A stretch of 64,000 nucleotides of DNA, taken from Longitalea luteola (GTDB lineage Bacteria; Bacteroidota; Bacteroidia; Chitinophagales; Chitinophagaceae). Below the pieces are notes generated by a model, which worked only from the letters and a program-made list of their open reading frames with translations, was not told where the DNA came from and ran no database searches. The stretch covers positions 186,001-250,000 of the forward strand of contig NZ_JAFIQX010000001.1 in NCBI RefSeq assembly GCF_017356035.1, in the 5' to 3' direction. Made by a program: the position numbers and the translations under genes. Of the stretch, positions 27,918-36,352 are shown in pieces; position 1 is the stretch's first letter, and each line of letters starts with the position of its first letter.

Positions 27918-30266
27918 TTATTCTTTTACAATTCTCACAGATCGTTTATCAGCCGTGATCACAAAATATATTCCCGCAGGCAAACCGGTTAAATGCAATG
28001 GTGCTTTAACATTCGTGATGGTAAACTGGCGCAGTACATGTCCCTGCTGGTTAACCAGGCGGGCTGTTGTACCTATGAGTGATGTATTGCTTAAGCTTAC
28101 TGTTACTGATGCGCGGGTGGGGTTGGGGTACACCTGTACGTCTGTACGGGCTAACTCGCAGGATTTGTTTACCGTGATCGTTCTTGAATAAGCGGCCCGG
28201 CCGTCGTGGTCAACCTGTACCAATCTGAAATGATTGGCTCCGTGGTTCAATCCTGTATAATTAAAAGAATAAGATTGCGTGCTATTCGAATGGCCCTGGC
28301 TTTTAACAGTGCCTACAGATTGCCAGTTGCTGCCATTGGTTGACCAGTGAATAGTGAAATGGCTGTTATTGTTTTCGCTGGCCGTTGCCCATTGCAAGCG
28401 GGCAGTATTACAATCGGTGCTGCTTGCTTCAAAGTACGAGAAGCTGGCTGGCAATGGGGTCATATTGTAGGATTGAATTTCGCCGGCATTACCTACCGAC
28501 CACCCAGTGGTGCCGTTAATGAAATACGCGGCGTTGATATCCTGGTTTGAATTGCTGGTTTGATCGACCCAGGTAGTGCCGCCATCAACGGTGAAAAGGA
28601 TGGTGCCATTATCACCAACGATCCAGCCGGTGGTAGCGTTTACGAAAACAACTTCATTCAATTGCTCATTAGTGCCGCTGGTGAGCGATGTCCAGGTAGT
28701 ACCGCCATTGGTTGTTTTACGAATACGGCCTTCATCACCTACGGCGTAGCCGGTATTGGCATCCAGGAAATGAACACCGCGCAGATTTTCGTTCGTATTA
28801 CTGTTCTGTTCGTTCCAGTTAGTACCGCCGTCGGTTGTTTTAAGTATGACGCCGTTATCGCCTACTGCCCAGCCGGTATTGGCATTAACAAACTGAACAT
28901 CATAGAGGGTTTCATCATCGTCCAGGTCGCTGTCCTGGTAGAACCAGTTAGTACCGCCGTTGGTTGTTTTGCGAATGGTACCGTTAGAACCAACTACCCA
29001 GCCGGTGGTGGCATTGACGAAAAAAACACTCCGCAAGGTGTTGTTAGTGCCACTGTGCCTATTGTCCCATTCAGTGCCGCCATTGGAAGTTTTAATGATG
29101 GTGCCACCATTTCCGACGGCCCAGCCTGTGTTGGCATCAATAAAAAAAACACTGTGCAGGTCTTCGTCACCGTTTAAGTCGCTGTCCTGGTAGCTCCAGG
29201 TAATCCCGCCATTGGTCGTTTTGCGAATGTGGCCCTGGTCGCCTACTACCCAGCCGGTAGTAGCGTTCACAAAGAAAATATCATAGAGGCTTCGGGTAGT
29301 ACCGCTGTTTTCTTCTGTCCAGGTAAAACTACCTGAATTGATTGTTTTTATTATGGTGCCATTGTCGCCGCATGCCCAGCCGGTATTGCTATTAATGAAG
29401 TGAATACCTTCAAGATCATCCCCGACATTGGTAGTTTGTAATCCCCATGAGGCGCCACCGTTATTTGTTTTCAGCACAACGCCATTATCACCCGCTATAA
29501 AACCGGTAGTAGCGCTTACAAAATAAATGTTGTTCAGTTTCACATTGGTATTACTGGTTTGGGTGGTCCAGTCATTACCGCCGTTAGTGGTTATACGTAT
29601 GAGGCCATTGTCACCAACTACCCAACCGGTAGTGGCGCTCACGAAGTGAACGGCATTCAGGGTGGAATTGCCGCTATTCACATTGTCCCAATTCGTGCCG
29701 CCATTAGTGGTTTTTCGAACAGTGCCGTTGGTGCCTACAGCGTAGCCGGTATTGGCATCAACAAACATTACATGAAGAAGGTCACGGTTAGTGCCGCTGT
29801 TTTGTGCAGTCCAGTTGGTGCCGCCGTCGATGGTTCTATAAATTTCACCACCATCGCATACAGCCCAGCCGGTATTGGCATTTATGAAGAAGATGCTGTT
29901 GACCTCTTCACCGGTATTGATGTCACGGTTATTCCAATCGGCGCCGCCATTGATGGTCTTTAGTACGGTGCCATTGTTACCGCCGATGTAGCCGGTAGTT
30001 GTGTTGACAAAGAAAACACTGTTCAATCGTTCGTTAGTGGGGCTGTTCTGGTTAAACCAGTTAGCGCCCCCATTGGAGGTTTTGCGAATAGCGCCGGAGC
30101 TGCCTACCGCCCAGCCGGTATTCGCATCTTCAAAATGTACACTGTACAGGGTAAAGTTAGTCCCGCTGTTTTGTTCAGACCATTGGGCCGAAGCGGCCAG
30201 GGAAACAAACGCGGTGACGTAAAGGCACAGGAATGCCCGGGTTTTTTTGCAAAGAACTGTTTTCAT
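27918..30266 (-). CDS. Secreted YCF48/BNR-like repeat protein with T9SS sorting domain
   Basis: The 782-residue protein has a signal peptide (about 1-27), then about fourteen repeats of roughly 41 residues built around 'F..A.TGWAVGDNGTI.KTTNGGT.W' (about 35-590), which should fold as beta-propeller blades of the YCF48/Hcf136 or BNR type. A fibronectin-like or PKD-like beta domain (about 600-695, ARLQWATASENNNSHF) and a T9SS sorting domain (VYPNPTRASVTVSL to the end) follow. It is probably a large secreted or surface binding protein. No catalytic residues are evident; one blade at 'WACGDNG' and one at 'AVCDGGE' carry cysteines. Confidence 0.83.
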   Translation of the reverse strand: MKTVLCKKTRAFLCLYVTAFVSLAASAQWSEQNSGTNFTLYSVHFEDANTGWAVGSSGAIRKTSNGGANWFNQNSPTNERLNSVFFVNTTTGYIGGNNGTVLKTINGGADWNNRDINTGEEVNSIFFINANTGWAVCDGGEIYRTIDGGTNWTAQNSGTNRDLLHVMFVDANTGYAVGTNGTVRKTTNGGTNWDNVNSGNSTLNAVHFVSATTGWVVGDNGLIRITTNGGNDWTTQTSNTNVKLNNIYFVSATTGFIAGDNGVVLKTNNGGASWGLQTTNVGDDLEGIHFINSNTGWACGDNGTIIKTINSGSFTWTEENSGTTRSLYDIFFVNATTGWVVGDQGHIRKTTNGGITWSYQDSDLNGDEDLHSVFFIDANTGWAVGNGGTIIKTSNGGTEWDNRHSGTNNTLRSVFFVNATTGWVVGSNGTIRKTTNGGTNWFYQDSDLDDDETLYDVQFVNANTGWAVGDNGVILKTTDGGTNWNEQNSNTNENLRGVHFLDANTGYAVGDEGRIRKTTNGGTTWTSLTSGTNEQLNEVVFVNATTGWIVGDNGTILFTVDGGTTWVDQTSNSNQDINAAYFINGTTGWSVGNAGEIQSYNMTPLPASFSYFEASSTDCNTARLQWATASENNNSHFTIHWSTNGSNWQSVGTVKSQGHSNSTQSYSFNYTGLNHGANHFRLVQVDHDGRAAYSRTITVNKSCELARTDVQVYPNPTRASVTVSLSNTSLIGTTARLVNQQGHVLRQFTITNVKAPLHLTGLPAGIYFVITADKRSVRIVKE

Positions 30267-30532
30267 AACGGTTTGGAACTAGGGATTACGGTTGCTTTTA
30301 ATAGGATCCAGTAGGTAAAAGTAAATGTTTTCAGCAAATTCCCTAAGGCAATACCCTGGTTAAATTTTATAAATGTCTATTTTACAAGGTTATAGGCAAA
30401 TATTAGTTTTAAAAATATTCCATTTCCGAGATTTTTTCCATTTTCGGGTGGCGCATTTATGGGCAGGTACCTGTTACCAATGTTGCCATCATGAAGTAGC
30501 AGTTAATACCGGGAAGGTTAGCGGAGGTACAA

Positions 30533-30570
30533 AAAAATAGATCCGGACAGTAACTGCCGGATCTATCGCC
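30533..30570 (-). terminator. Orphan intrinsic terminator on the minus strand
   Basis: ATAGATCCGG and CCGGATCTAT form a 10-bp stem with an inner CAG/CTG extension; read on the minus strand it is followed by seven T residues. No gene of ordinary size lies directly upstream on that strand, so it implies a short or non-coding transcript. Confidence 0.75.
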
Positions 30571-30917
30571 AACACAAAAAACTACAGAGGATAAGAACGT
30601 TTCTTGTGTTCAAATGATGCTTAATAAAATCAAACCGGCTCATGGTATAACCGGAGAGAACAATATACTTGAAATACCAAATAACATCGGACGTAAACGA
30701 AACCAATACGCCCGATCGAACTGATACTAATATACGAAGAAGATGTGCAAAGCGTACCGGCGCAGAAGCTTTGTAAAATTATTTTGATTAATGTCAATTG
30801 ACAGATTAAACTGAAAGGAGCTTTCTATTCCATTGATTTTATTGCAGCAGTAACTTGCCGTACTTATCACAAACTTGAGCAGAGATAATAAAAAGAGAAC
30901 TTACTAAAGTTATATAC

Positions 30918-30941
30918 AAACTATGACCATGGTCATAGTTT
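30918..30941. promoter_or_regulatory. Perfect 24-base palindrome, possible operator
   Basis: The half site AAACTATGACCA is followed at once by its exact reverse complement. It sits about 100 bases before the start of the small gene at 31040 and in the long leader region of the divergent T9SS gene. A dimeric regulator site is plausible; no matching second site was found in the window. Confidence 0.5.
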
Positions 30942-31039
30942 TTCATGTATAAAAAACATAACTTACTCTATAATAATACCTTCCTGCCAGATATCCTGCG
31001 AAATTTACCATTTGGAGATAACCCGCAAATTTACGCTAT

Positions 31040-31336
31040 ATGACAATGCAAACTAAGAACGGCTATCCAGAGGTAGTTCTGGCTTCTCAATGTGAGACTT
31101 CGTATTTCTATACTACAGCAGATTGGCTGCGGCATGAGATAGGCATTTCGTTTTGCAATAAAGAGAAGCAGGATAATATCATCTACTGGCAATTTTGTTT
31201 TGGTGCAGGCATTGTTGTTTTGAAGTATGACCCATCAACCGGCATATCTCTTTGTCCGGCCCAATTTGGCAACGCGTCCATAGAGGAAAAAGCTGCATTT
31301 AAAATGTTGACAGATACGCTAAGGATAATTAATTAG
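31040..31336 (+). CDS. Hypothetical protein, 98 residues
   Basis: I do not recognise this protein. It has no signal peptide or membrane segment; composition is that of a small soluble alpha/beta protein (aromatic-rich middle, DNIIYWQFCFGAGIVVL). The stop codon lies within an 18-base palindrome that could terminate transcription, which supports a real small gene. It lies between the palindrome at 30918 and the Crp/Fnr regulator on the same strand. Confidence 0.5.
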   Translation: MTMQTKNGYPEVVLASQCETSYFYTTADWLRHEIGISFCNKEKQDNIIYWQFCFGAGIVVLKYDPSTGISLCPAQFGNASIEEKAAFKMLTDTLRIIN

Positions 31337-31349
31337 CCGGCCGGCTAAT
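31332..31349 (+). terminator. 18-base palindrome over the stop codon
   Basis: ATTAGCCGGCCGGCTAAT is self-complementary and includes the TAG stop of the preceding gene. There is no T-run directly after it, so it is only a candidate terminator. Confidence 0.4.
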
Positions 31350-31684
31350 GGTAGACCTTTAGGAATTATTAAATGTACCAACTAGAATACTTTTTAGATT
31401 TTGCGCTTATACTGAATATTTAAAATAATTGTTATATTTGTTTATCAGTGTTGAAGAGTCGACTAACGTTAATGCATGATGCTTATTTTCTTCCTGGATT
31501 GCGCATACTCTGATTTTCCTGAAAAACGCTCATTAATCAATATTCCCTGGCCAATTATGCAGCGTCGTTTGCTGCTACCCTGAAATTGTTTGAAAACAAT
31601 TGCTCAATTGAATTGCTACTAAAATTATTTTATTATAGTTCGTCACGGGTACACACCGCCATGACCATTTAAACTTATTACACA
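31350..31684. other. Leader region of the Crp/Fnr gene
   Basis: A TATATTTG (-7-like) element lies at 31433-31440 but I see no TTTG at the right distance (the nearest is 29 bases upstream). If used, the transcript would have a leader of about 240 bases. Otherwise nothing is evident. Confidence 0.35.
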
Positions 31685-32401
31685 ATGAAAAGACTGCTTG
31701 TAATTGAAAATAATACACAGAACCATAACATGATAGAAACTACTACACCTTTATTTGAAAATGGTTCTAACGCTTATGCACGCATTAAGCAAGCCGACCG
31801 GTTAACCGCGTTGTTCCAACAAAATACAAATATCAATAAGTATAAAAAGAAACAGGTTATTTACAGCGAAGGCAATCACCCGGTACAGCTGTTCTATATA
31901 AAGAAAGGAATTGTAAAAACATATAAGTGTAACCCCGAAGGTAAGGAACTGATAACCGGCATTTATGGCGAGGGGGAATATCTTGGCTATGTTGCCTTGC
32001 TGGAAGAAACGGTGTATAAAGATATAGCGGTAGCGGTTGAATATGCTGAACTGGCGGTTATCTCGAAAGATGAATTTGATCTTTTGATGGAGACCGACTG
32101 GCAGATTGCGCGCAAGTTTATAACCCTGCTCGCGAGAGATATAACAGACAAAGAGCAGCTGCTGTTGGGGCTGGCTTATAATTCCCTTCGCAAAAAAGTG
32201 GCGGAAGCGTTGATCCTGTTAAGCCGGAAATACAAAGACGCTATCAAGATCAGCCGAGATAACCTCGCAGCCATTGCCGGAACAGCTACGGAATCATTGA
32301 TCAGGACACTGGGTGAATTCAGGCAGGAAAAACTCATTGAGATAAGCGAAGGATACATAACGATCCTCAATGAAGCCAAGCTGAGAACCATGTTGAATTA
32401 G
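31685..32401 (+). CDS. Crp/Fnr-family transcriptional regulator
   Basis: The 238-residue protein has a cyclic-nucleotide-binding-type beta roll (about 45-135; KKKQVIYSEGNHPVQLFYIKKGIVKTY, GEYLGYVALLEE), a long dimer helix, and a Crp-type winged helix (about 170-230; ISRDNLAAIAGTATESLIRTLGEFRQEKLI). The N-terminal 16 residues are weakly supported and an internal ATG at 31730 could be the true start. It lacks the Fnr cysteine cluster and the exact cAMP phosphate-binding signature, so the effector is unknown. It is a stand-alone gene with a terminator behind it. Confidence 0.85.
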   Translation: MKRLLVIENNTQNHNMIETTTPLFENGSNAYARIKQADRLTALFQQNTNINKYKKKQVIYSEGNHPVQLFYIKKGIVKTYKCNPEGKELITGIYGEGEYLGYVALLEETVYKDIAVAVEYAELAVISKDEFDLLMETDWQIARKFITLLARDITDKEQLLLGLAYNSLRKKVAEALILLSRKYKDAIKISRDNLAAIAGTATESLIRTLGEFRQEKLIEISEGYITILNEAKLRTMLN

Positions 32402-32481
32402 AGCTGCTATCAGCTCTCATAACGTGCAAGGTAGATTAAAACGGGATATACAGAAGCTGGCGGAGCCGCTTCTGACACATC

Positions 32482-32507
32482 AGTCCTCCCGATGTATCGG
32501 GAGGACT
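32482..32507. terminator. Strong bidirectional terminator hairpin
   Basis: AGTCCTCCCGAT and ATCGGGAGGACT form a perfect 12-bp stem with a 2-base loop (26 bases in all), between the converging Crp/Fnr gene and the membrane-anchored hypothetical gene. A T-rich stretch follows on the plus strand. Confidence 0.8.
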
Positions 32508-32525
32508 CTTATTTAAAATCTCAGG

Positions 32526-33044
32526 TTAGCTTAAACCCAACGCTTTTGACCGTATTGAACTGATCTCATACTTAACGCTGGTGCCGCGTTTGGTATCGGA
32601 AATCTTATGGGTTGCTTTTGAATTGGGCTTTACAGAGAAGAAGTCCTCGTATTTGGTTTCGAAGATGCTACCGTTGGCTTTTACATACATTATTTTTACC
32701 CGCACTTTGTCGAGCGTGTAATCGGTTGGATTGGTTACACTGATCTCGAGATTGGAAATTCCACCCAGTCCCTTTTTATCATAATCATTACTCTCCGCTT
32801 TTACGTACAGCCAGATATTATTCCTGACCATCTTTTTAATGCTTGCATCGCTACCGGCAAGAGCGCCGTGCTGAGCTGGCTTTACAGCCTCAAGGCGCTG
32901 TTTGGAATTAGTTGTCTCCCCCTGTCTTACAATGGCAGCCAATACACCGAGTACTATTATAAATGGGATGAGAATGATCCAGCGAATGGAACGTTTATCG
33001 TCCGCATCTTGCGCGATTGCTGAACGGATAGCAGGTTTTGTCAT
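32526..33044 (-). CDS. Hypothetical protein with one N-terminal transmembrane anchor
   Basis: This 172-residue protein has one hydrophobic segment (about 22-43, IRWIILIPFIIVLGVLAAIV) after a short charged N-terminus, then a basic linker and a beta-rich domain (about 75-165: NIWLYVKAESNDYDKKGLGGIS, LEISVTNPTDYTLDKVRVKIMYVKANG) reminiscent of the Ig-like/FxLYD domain that adds modified-amino-acid-type polar surface. It should be an inner-membrane-anchored periplasmic protein. I cannot name a function. Confidence 0.6.
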   Translation of the reverse strand: MTKPAIRSAIAQDADDKRSIRWIILIPFIIVLGVLAAIVRQGETTNSKQRLEAVKPAQHGALAGSDASIKKMVRNNIWLYVKAESNDYDKKGLGGISNLEISVTNPTDYTLDKVRVKIMYVKANGSIFETKYEDFFSVKPNSKATHKISDTKRGTSVKYEISSIRSKALGLS

Positions 33045-33277
33045 AATGTCGGATTTTTTCAGAGATACGGTGCAAACAAAGCGCTAAAATATATTTTTTT
33101 TCTTTTTCCCGGAAATTGCGCAGAACGAAAAAAAACTCGTAGATCTGCTGATCTGCAAGGATTTTTAACTGTGAAAAATACCTGGTAATCTGTGCACAGC
33201 GCCACCAATTAGCGAACTTGCGCGCATAACTGGCATTGCAGGGGATTTTGTTTATCTTCGAATAGGTCGCAAACGTC

Positions 33278-34093
33278 ATGATAGCACTTCAGACATATAT
33301 TCCATCAGCGTTAACAGGGTTGGTAAAATCTTTCTGGCAGCTCAAAGTCACTGGGCTGAACGATGCTTCCTACAGGGAAGATATCCTGCCGGATGGCCAT
33401 CATGAGATCATCTTTCATGTCACAGGCGAAAATGCGAAAAGGACCACAGAGAGCGCCCGCTGGATCAAAGAACCTGATGCGTTTTTTGCGGGGCAAACAC
33501 TGCGCAGTTACTCGCTGGAACTGGAAAACAACTCCCTGCTGTATGGGATCCGGTTTCATCCGCACACCTTACATTTTTTATTTGGGTTTCCCGCCGACTT
33601 ATTAACCAACAATATGCTACCGCTTCATGATATTCCTGCGGCTTATATATTGAAAAATTGTATTAGCGAACATTTTGAGGAAACCTGCAGCAAGCTGGAA
33701 ATGGTATTGCTGCAACTATGTAAAAAGGCCGATCTGTCAGTTAACAGGTTTCATTACATAGATTATGCAGTGCAGGAAATAATAAAAAGCAAAGGTGATA
33801 TTTCGATCAGTCATTTACTTAACAGAACAGGTATATCACAACGGTATTTTGACACTGTATTCAGAGAGTCTGTAGGGATCAATCCCAAATCATTTTGTAA
33901 TATTGTAAAGCTTAACAGCTTTATCAGTTATAAAAATAAATACCCGCACAAAAAGCTCACGGAATGCTGTTATGAATCCAATTTCTTCGACCAGTCGCAT
34001 TTTATAAAATTGTTCAAATCGGTTACCGGAAAATTGCCAAAGGAGTATTTTAAGAATTATAATCATATAAATGATTATTTCACGGAAATGTGA
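33278..34093 (+). CDS. AraC-family transcriptional regulator
   Basis: The 271-residue protein has an N-terminal sensing domain of the type often seen before AraC in Bacteroidota (about 1-140; SFWQLKVTG, ILPDGHHEIIFHV, FAGQTLRSYSLELENNSLLYGIRFHPHTL in separate strands) and a C-terminal AraC/XylS double helix-turn-helix (about 165-262; ISISHLLNRTGISQRYFDTVFRESVGINPKSF, CCYESNFFDQSHFIKLFKSVTG). The following gene for a small exported protein on the same strand starts 60 bases after it and may be its partner or target. Confidence 0.85.
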   Translation: MIALQTYIPSALTGLVKSFWQLKVTGLNDASYREDILPDGHHEIIFHVTGENAKRTTESARWIKEPDAFFAGQTLRSYSLELENNSLLYGIRFHPHTLHFLFGFPADLLTNNMLPLHDIPAAYILKNCISEHFEETCSKLEMVLLQLCKKADLSVNRFHYIDYAVQEIIKSKGDISISHLLNRTGISQRYFDTVFRESVGINPKSFCNIVKLNSFISYKNKYPHKKLTECCYESNFFDQSHFIKLFKSVTGKLPKEYFKNYNHINDYFTEM

Positions 34094-34153
34094 CCAGTTC
34101 ATTTTTTTACATTTTTTTCCTGCCCGCGCTGAATAGCTTCGCTGAAAAAAAGC

Positions 34154-34846
34154 ATGAAAGCCTTGATGGTAGTTCTGTTCATGGCGTCAGCTAATCTAAT
34201 GGCGCAAGAAAACCAGGTGGCCCATTTTTCATTCTGGAAACCGAGGGCCGGACTGGAAAAGAATTTTGAAAATGGGTACAAGCAGCATCTGCAGTGGCAT
34301 AAAGACAATAAAGATCCATGGGCCTGGTATGGCTGGTATATAATATCCGGCGAAAGGAGTGGTCAATTTGTTGATGCTACTTTTAATCATGCCTGGAGCG
34401 ATTTTGATACACCGGTAAAACCGGCAGCCGATGCAGCGGACAACCGACTGCACACATACCCGTTTGGCGATTTTATGGCGGCTCGTAAAATGATACATTT
34501 ACCAGCGCTGAGTATTGCCGATAGCAACAGCTTGCGATCAAAATTTATTCGCCTGATAACGATAAGTTGTATAGATGTGTTAGCCGGCAAAAAGGTGCTT
34601 GAAAAATTAAAGACCATGTATCAGTCGGCCGGCATAGGATCCTTTATGACTTTTAAGCTGATTGACGGAGGTGATTGTAACCAGTTTTGTCTGTTGATCG
34701 GATTAAACAGCTTTGCCGCATTTAGCCGGTTTGCGAACTTAGCGGAAGACCTATCTTCAATAGAACAGGCTATGAAAACAAAAGCGATCCATTCCATGAC
34801 CTCGGAAACGCTGGTTTACCGCGATGATTTGAGCTTGTTTCCCTGA
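34154..34846 (+). CDS. Hypothetical exported protein, 230 residues
   Basis: A signal peptide is likely (residues 1-17, ending LMAQ). The mature part is tryptophan- and aromatic-rich at the start (HFSFWKPRAGLEKNFENGYKQ, HKDNKDPWAWYGWYIISGERSG), which recalls dimeric alpha/beta-barrel proteins, with two similar halves possible (residues about 20-115 and 120-225). I do not recognise a named family. It lies directly after the AraC regulator. Confidence 0.55.
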   Translation: MKALMVVLFMASANLMAQENQVAHFSFWKPRAGLEKNFENGYKQHLQWHKDNKDPWAWYGWYIISGERSGQFVDATFNHAWSDFDTPVKPAADAADNRLHTYPFGDFMAARKMIHLPALSIADSNSLRSKFIRLITISCIDVLAGKKVLEKLKTMYQSAGIGSFMTFKLIDGGDCNQFCLLIGLNSFAAFSRFANLAEDLSSIEQAMKTKAIHSMTSETLVYRDDLSLFP

Positions 34847-34984
34847 ATTCATAGCCGTGCGCTACCTTAGACAAACGAATTACGTTCACAGTGGATTTTT
34901 AAGATTTTTTCCCTTTTGCTCACAGTCAATTCCTCACTATTGTTAAAAAATTGTTTTTTCGGAAAAAGGCATGGAAAGAAATTA

Positions 34985-35017
34985 TACTTTTGTACTGTAA
35001 TAAGAATTGTTACAGTA
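34985..35017 (+). promoter_or_regulatory. Rrf2 gene -7 element with overlapping dyad operator
   Basis: TACTTTTG (34985-34992) fits the Bacteroidota TAnnTTTG element. It is followed at once by TACTGTAA (34993-35000), a 9-base spacer and TTACAGTA (35010-35017), an 8-bp inverted repeat that reaches the ATG. A protein bound there would block initiation, so autoregulation is likely. Confidence 0.65.
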
Positions 35018-35424
35018 TGAACAACGGACGTTTCGCTACAGCACTGCATATTCTTACTCTTCTTGAAATAAAGAAGGGCGAGCTGCTTTCTTCCGAGTTC
35101 ATTGCAAACAGTATCAATGTTAACCCAGCTGTGGTTCGTAAAGAGATTGGTAACCTTCGGGCACATGGATTTATAGAAAGCAAAGAAGGCAAAGGCGGTG
35201 GTTATTCACTGGGAAAACCCGCAGCTCACATTCGGTTATCAGAAGTATATAAATCCCTTAATGAAAGCCCATTGCTTGGCAGGTCGAATGACCCTAATCC
35301 TGAGTGCCCAATTGGTAAGCAAATTAATGGCCATTTAAATGATTTGTTCAGTTCAGCCGATAAAGCATTTTTAAATCAATTGGGTAAGACCACGGTAAAA
35401 GATTTCGCTAAAAAGTTTAATTAA
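35017..35424 (+). CDS. Rrf2-family transcriptional regulator (YwnA-like)
   Basis: I start it at the ATG at 35017 because the winged-helix domain begins there and the promoter and dyad lie just before; this gives 135 residues. The Rrf2 winged helix is clear (NNGRFATALHILTLLEI, VNPAVVRKEIGNLRAHGFIESKEGKGGGYSLGKP read as helix-turn-helix plus wing). It has only one cysteine (PECPIG) in the region where IscR/NsrR have three, so an iron-sulfur cluster is unlikely; a thiol switch is possible. It precedes a NAD(P)-binding protein gene, as in the B. subtilis YwnA/YwnB gene pair. Confidence 0.85.
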   Translation: MNNGRFATALHILTLLEIKKGELLSSEFIANSINVNPAVVRKEIGNLRAHGFIESKEGKGGGYSLGKPAAHIRLSEVYKSLNESPLLGRSNDPNPECPIGKQINGHLNDLFSSADKAFLNQLGKTTVKDFAKKFN

Positions 35425-35430
35425 TTTTTT

Positions 35431-35449
35431 TTGTTACAAACTGTAACAA
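35431..35449. promoter_or_regulatory. Dyad TTGTTACA-N3-TGTAACAA between the Rrf2 gene and its neighbour
   Basis: An 8-bp inverted repeat with a 3-base spacer begins 6 bases after the Rrf2 stop codon. It shares the ACTGTAA and TGTTACA half-site words with the dyad before the Rrf2 gene, and a third TACAGTA word follows at 35457-35463, so the same regulator probably binds here and controls the downstream gene. Confidence 0.6.
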
Positions 35450-35487
35450 TAATTACTACAGTATATTTTAAACACAAAACACAAACA

Positions 35488-36138
35488 ATGAAAGTAGCAT
35501 TAATTGGAGCAACTGGCTTTGTGGGTACAGCAATTTTGAATGAACTGCTTGAAAGAGGGCACCGGGTAACAGCCATTGCGCGTAATTTTAAGGCGATGCA
35601 TCAAAAAGACAATGTAGTGGCTAAACAGGTAAACGTGTTACATGCAGATGCAGTGGCAGATGCTGTGAAAGGACACGATGCCGTAATCAGTGCATATAAT
35701 GCCGGATGGACTAATCCGAATTTGTATAATGAGTTTTTGCAGGGCTCTCAAGCCATACAGGAAGGTGTAAAAAAAGCTGGTGTGAAAAGATTATTGGTGA
35801 TTGGTGGAGCAGGTAGTTTGTTTGTTGCCGAAGGTGTGCAGAAAGTTGATACGCCGGCCTTTCCGGCTGAATGGAAAGCAGGTGCTTTAGCCGCTAGAGA
35901 CTATTTGAATATTGTTAAAAAAGAACCCGAATTGGATTGGACCTTTTTAAGTCCGGCCCTTGAAATGCATCGGGGAACTTCAGGGGAAAGAAAGGGACAG
36001 TACCGCACCGGATTGGACACCCCTGTTTACAATGAAGAGGGGCGCAGCTTTATTTCTGTAGAGGATGTTGCGGTTGCGATCGTTGATGAATTAGAACAAC
36101 CGAAGCACATCCGCAAACGGTTTACAGTCGCTTATTAA
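35488..36138 (+). CDS. NAD(P)-binding oxidoreductase/epimerase-like protein (YwnB-like)
   Basis: Start chosen at the ATG at 35488, where the Rossmann glycine motif (VALIGATGFVGTAILNELLERGH) begins; upstream codons lie in the regulatory dyad. The 216-residue protein is a short atypical SDR of the NmrA/NAD(P)H-binding group: TAIARN (cofactor specificity loop), VISAYNAG, LLVIGGAGSLFV and DWTFLSPALEM. It lacks the classical YxxxK pair. Such proteins act in redox or electrophile responses; being under an Rrf2 regulator fits that role. Confidence 0.82.
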   Translation: MKVALIGATGFVGTAILNELLERGHRVTAIARNFKAMHQKDNVVAKQVNVLHADAVADAVKGHDAVISAYNAGWTNPNLYNEFLQGSQAIQEGVKKAGVKRLLVIGGAGSLFVAEGVQKVDTPAFPAEWKAGALAARDYLNIVKKEPELDWTFLSPALEMHRGTSGERKGQYRTGLDTPVYNEEGRSFISVEDVAVAIVDELEQPKHIRKRFTVAY

Positions 36139-36228
36139 GCAGACCTTTGTGCTTAAGAGGAATTTTTGAATGATCTTTTTTACTTGCTCTTACTCAGAGG
36201 CCTTTGCACACTTCGCGTGCCGGCCCGC

Positions 36229-36262
36229 ACTAAATAAAAAGACCCCGACTTTCGTCGGGGCC
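36229..36262 (-). terminator. Terminator of tRNA-Leu(GAG)
   Basis: Read on the minus strand, GGCCCCGAC and GTCGGGG pair around a GAAA loop and are followed by TCTTTTTATTTAG. It starts three bases after the 3' end of the tRNA gene. Confidence 0.85.
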
Positions 36263-36264
36263 TT

Positions 36265-36352
36265 TGTGCCCAGGACAAGATTCGAACTTGCACGCCGTTT
36301 CCAGCACCACCACCTCAAAGTGGCTTGTCTACCAGTTTCAACACCTGGGCAC
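36265..36352 (-). tRNA. tRNA-Leu (anticodon GAG)
   Basis: The 88-base minus-strand gene folds with acceptor stem GTGCCCA/TGGGCAC, discriminator A, D arm with GGTAGACA, anticodon stem CCACT/GGTGG with loop TTGAGGT (anticodon GAG), a long variable arm (GTGCTGGAAACGGCGTG) and the T loop TTCGAAT. The long variable arm and A discriminator confirm a leucine tRNA. CCA is not encoded. Confidence 0.93.

Larger units (their letters stand above)
30267..31039. other. 773-base spacer with a minus-strand terminator and a 24-base palindrome
   Basis: No protein gene of normal size is visible. The stretch holds a strong hairpin plus T-run reading on the minus strand (30533-30570), a possible 26-residue minus-strand frame ending in that hairpin (30563-30643), and a perfect palindrome at 30918-30941. 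Each is listed separately. Confidence 0.6.

Noticed and set aside
28347-29177. Plus-strand frames opposite the YCF48-like repeat gene
   Set aside because: They mirror the codon periodicity of the repeats on the other strand.
24495-34882. An exact 16-mer, TTAGACAAACGAATTA, at 24495 and at 34867
   Set aside because: One or so exact 16-base matches is expected by chance between two positions in 64 kb on both strands, and the flanks do not match.
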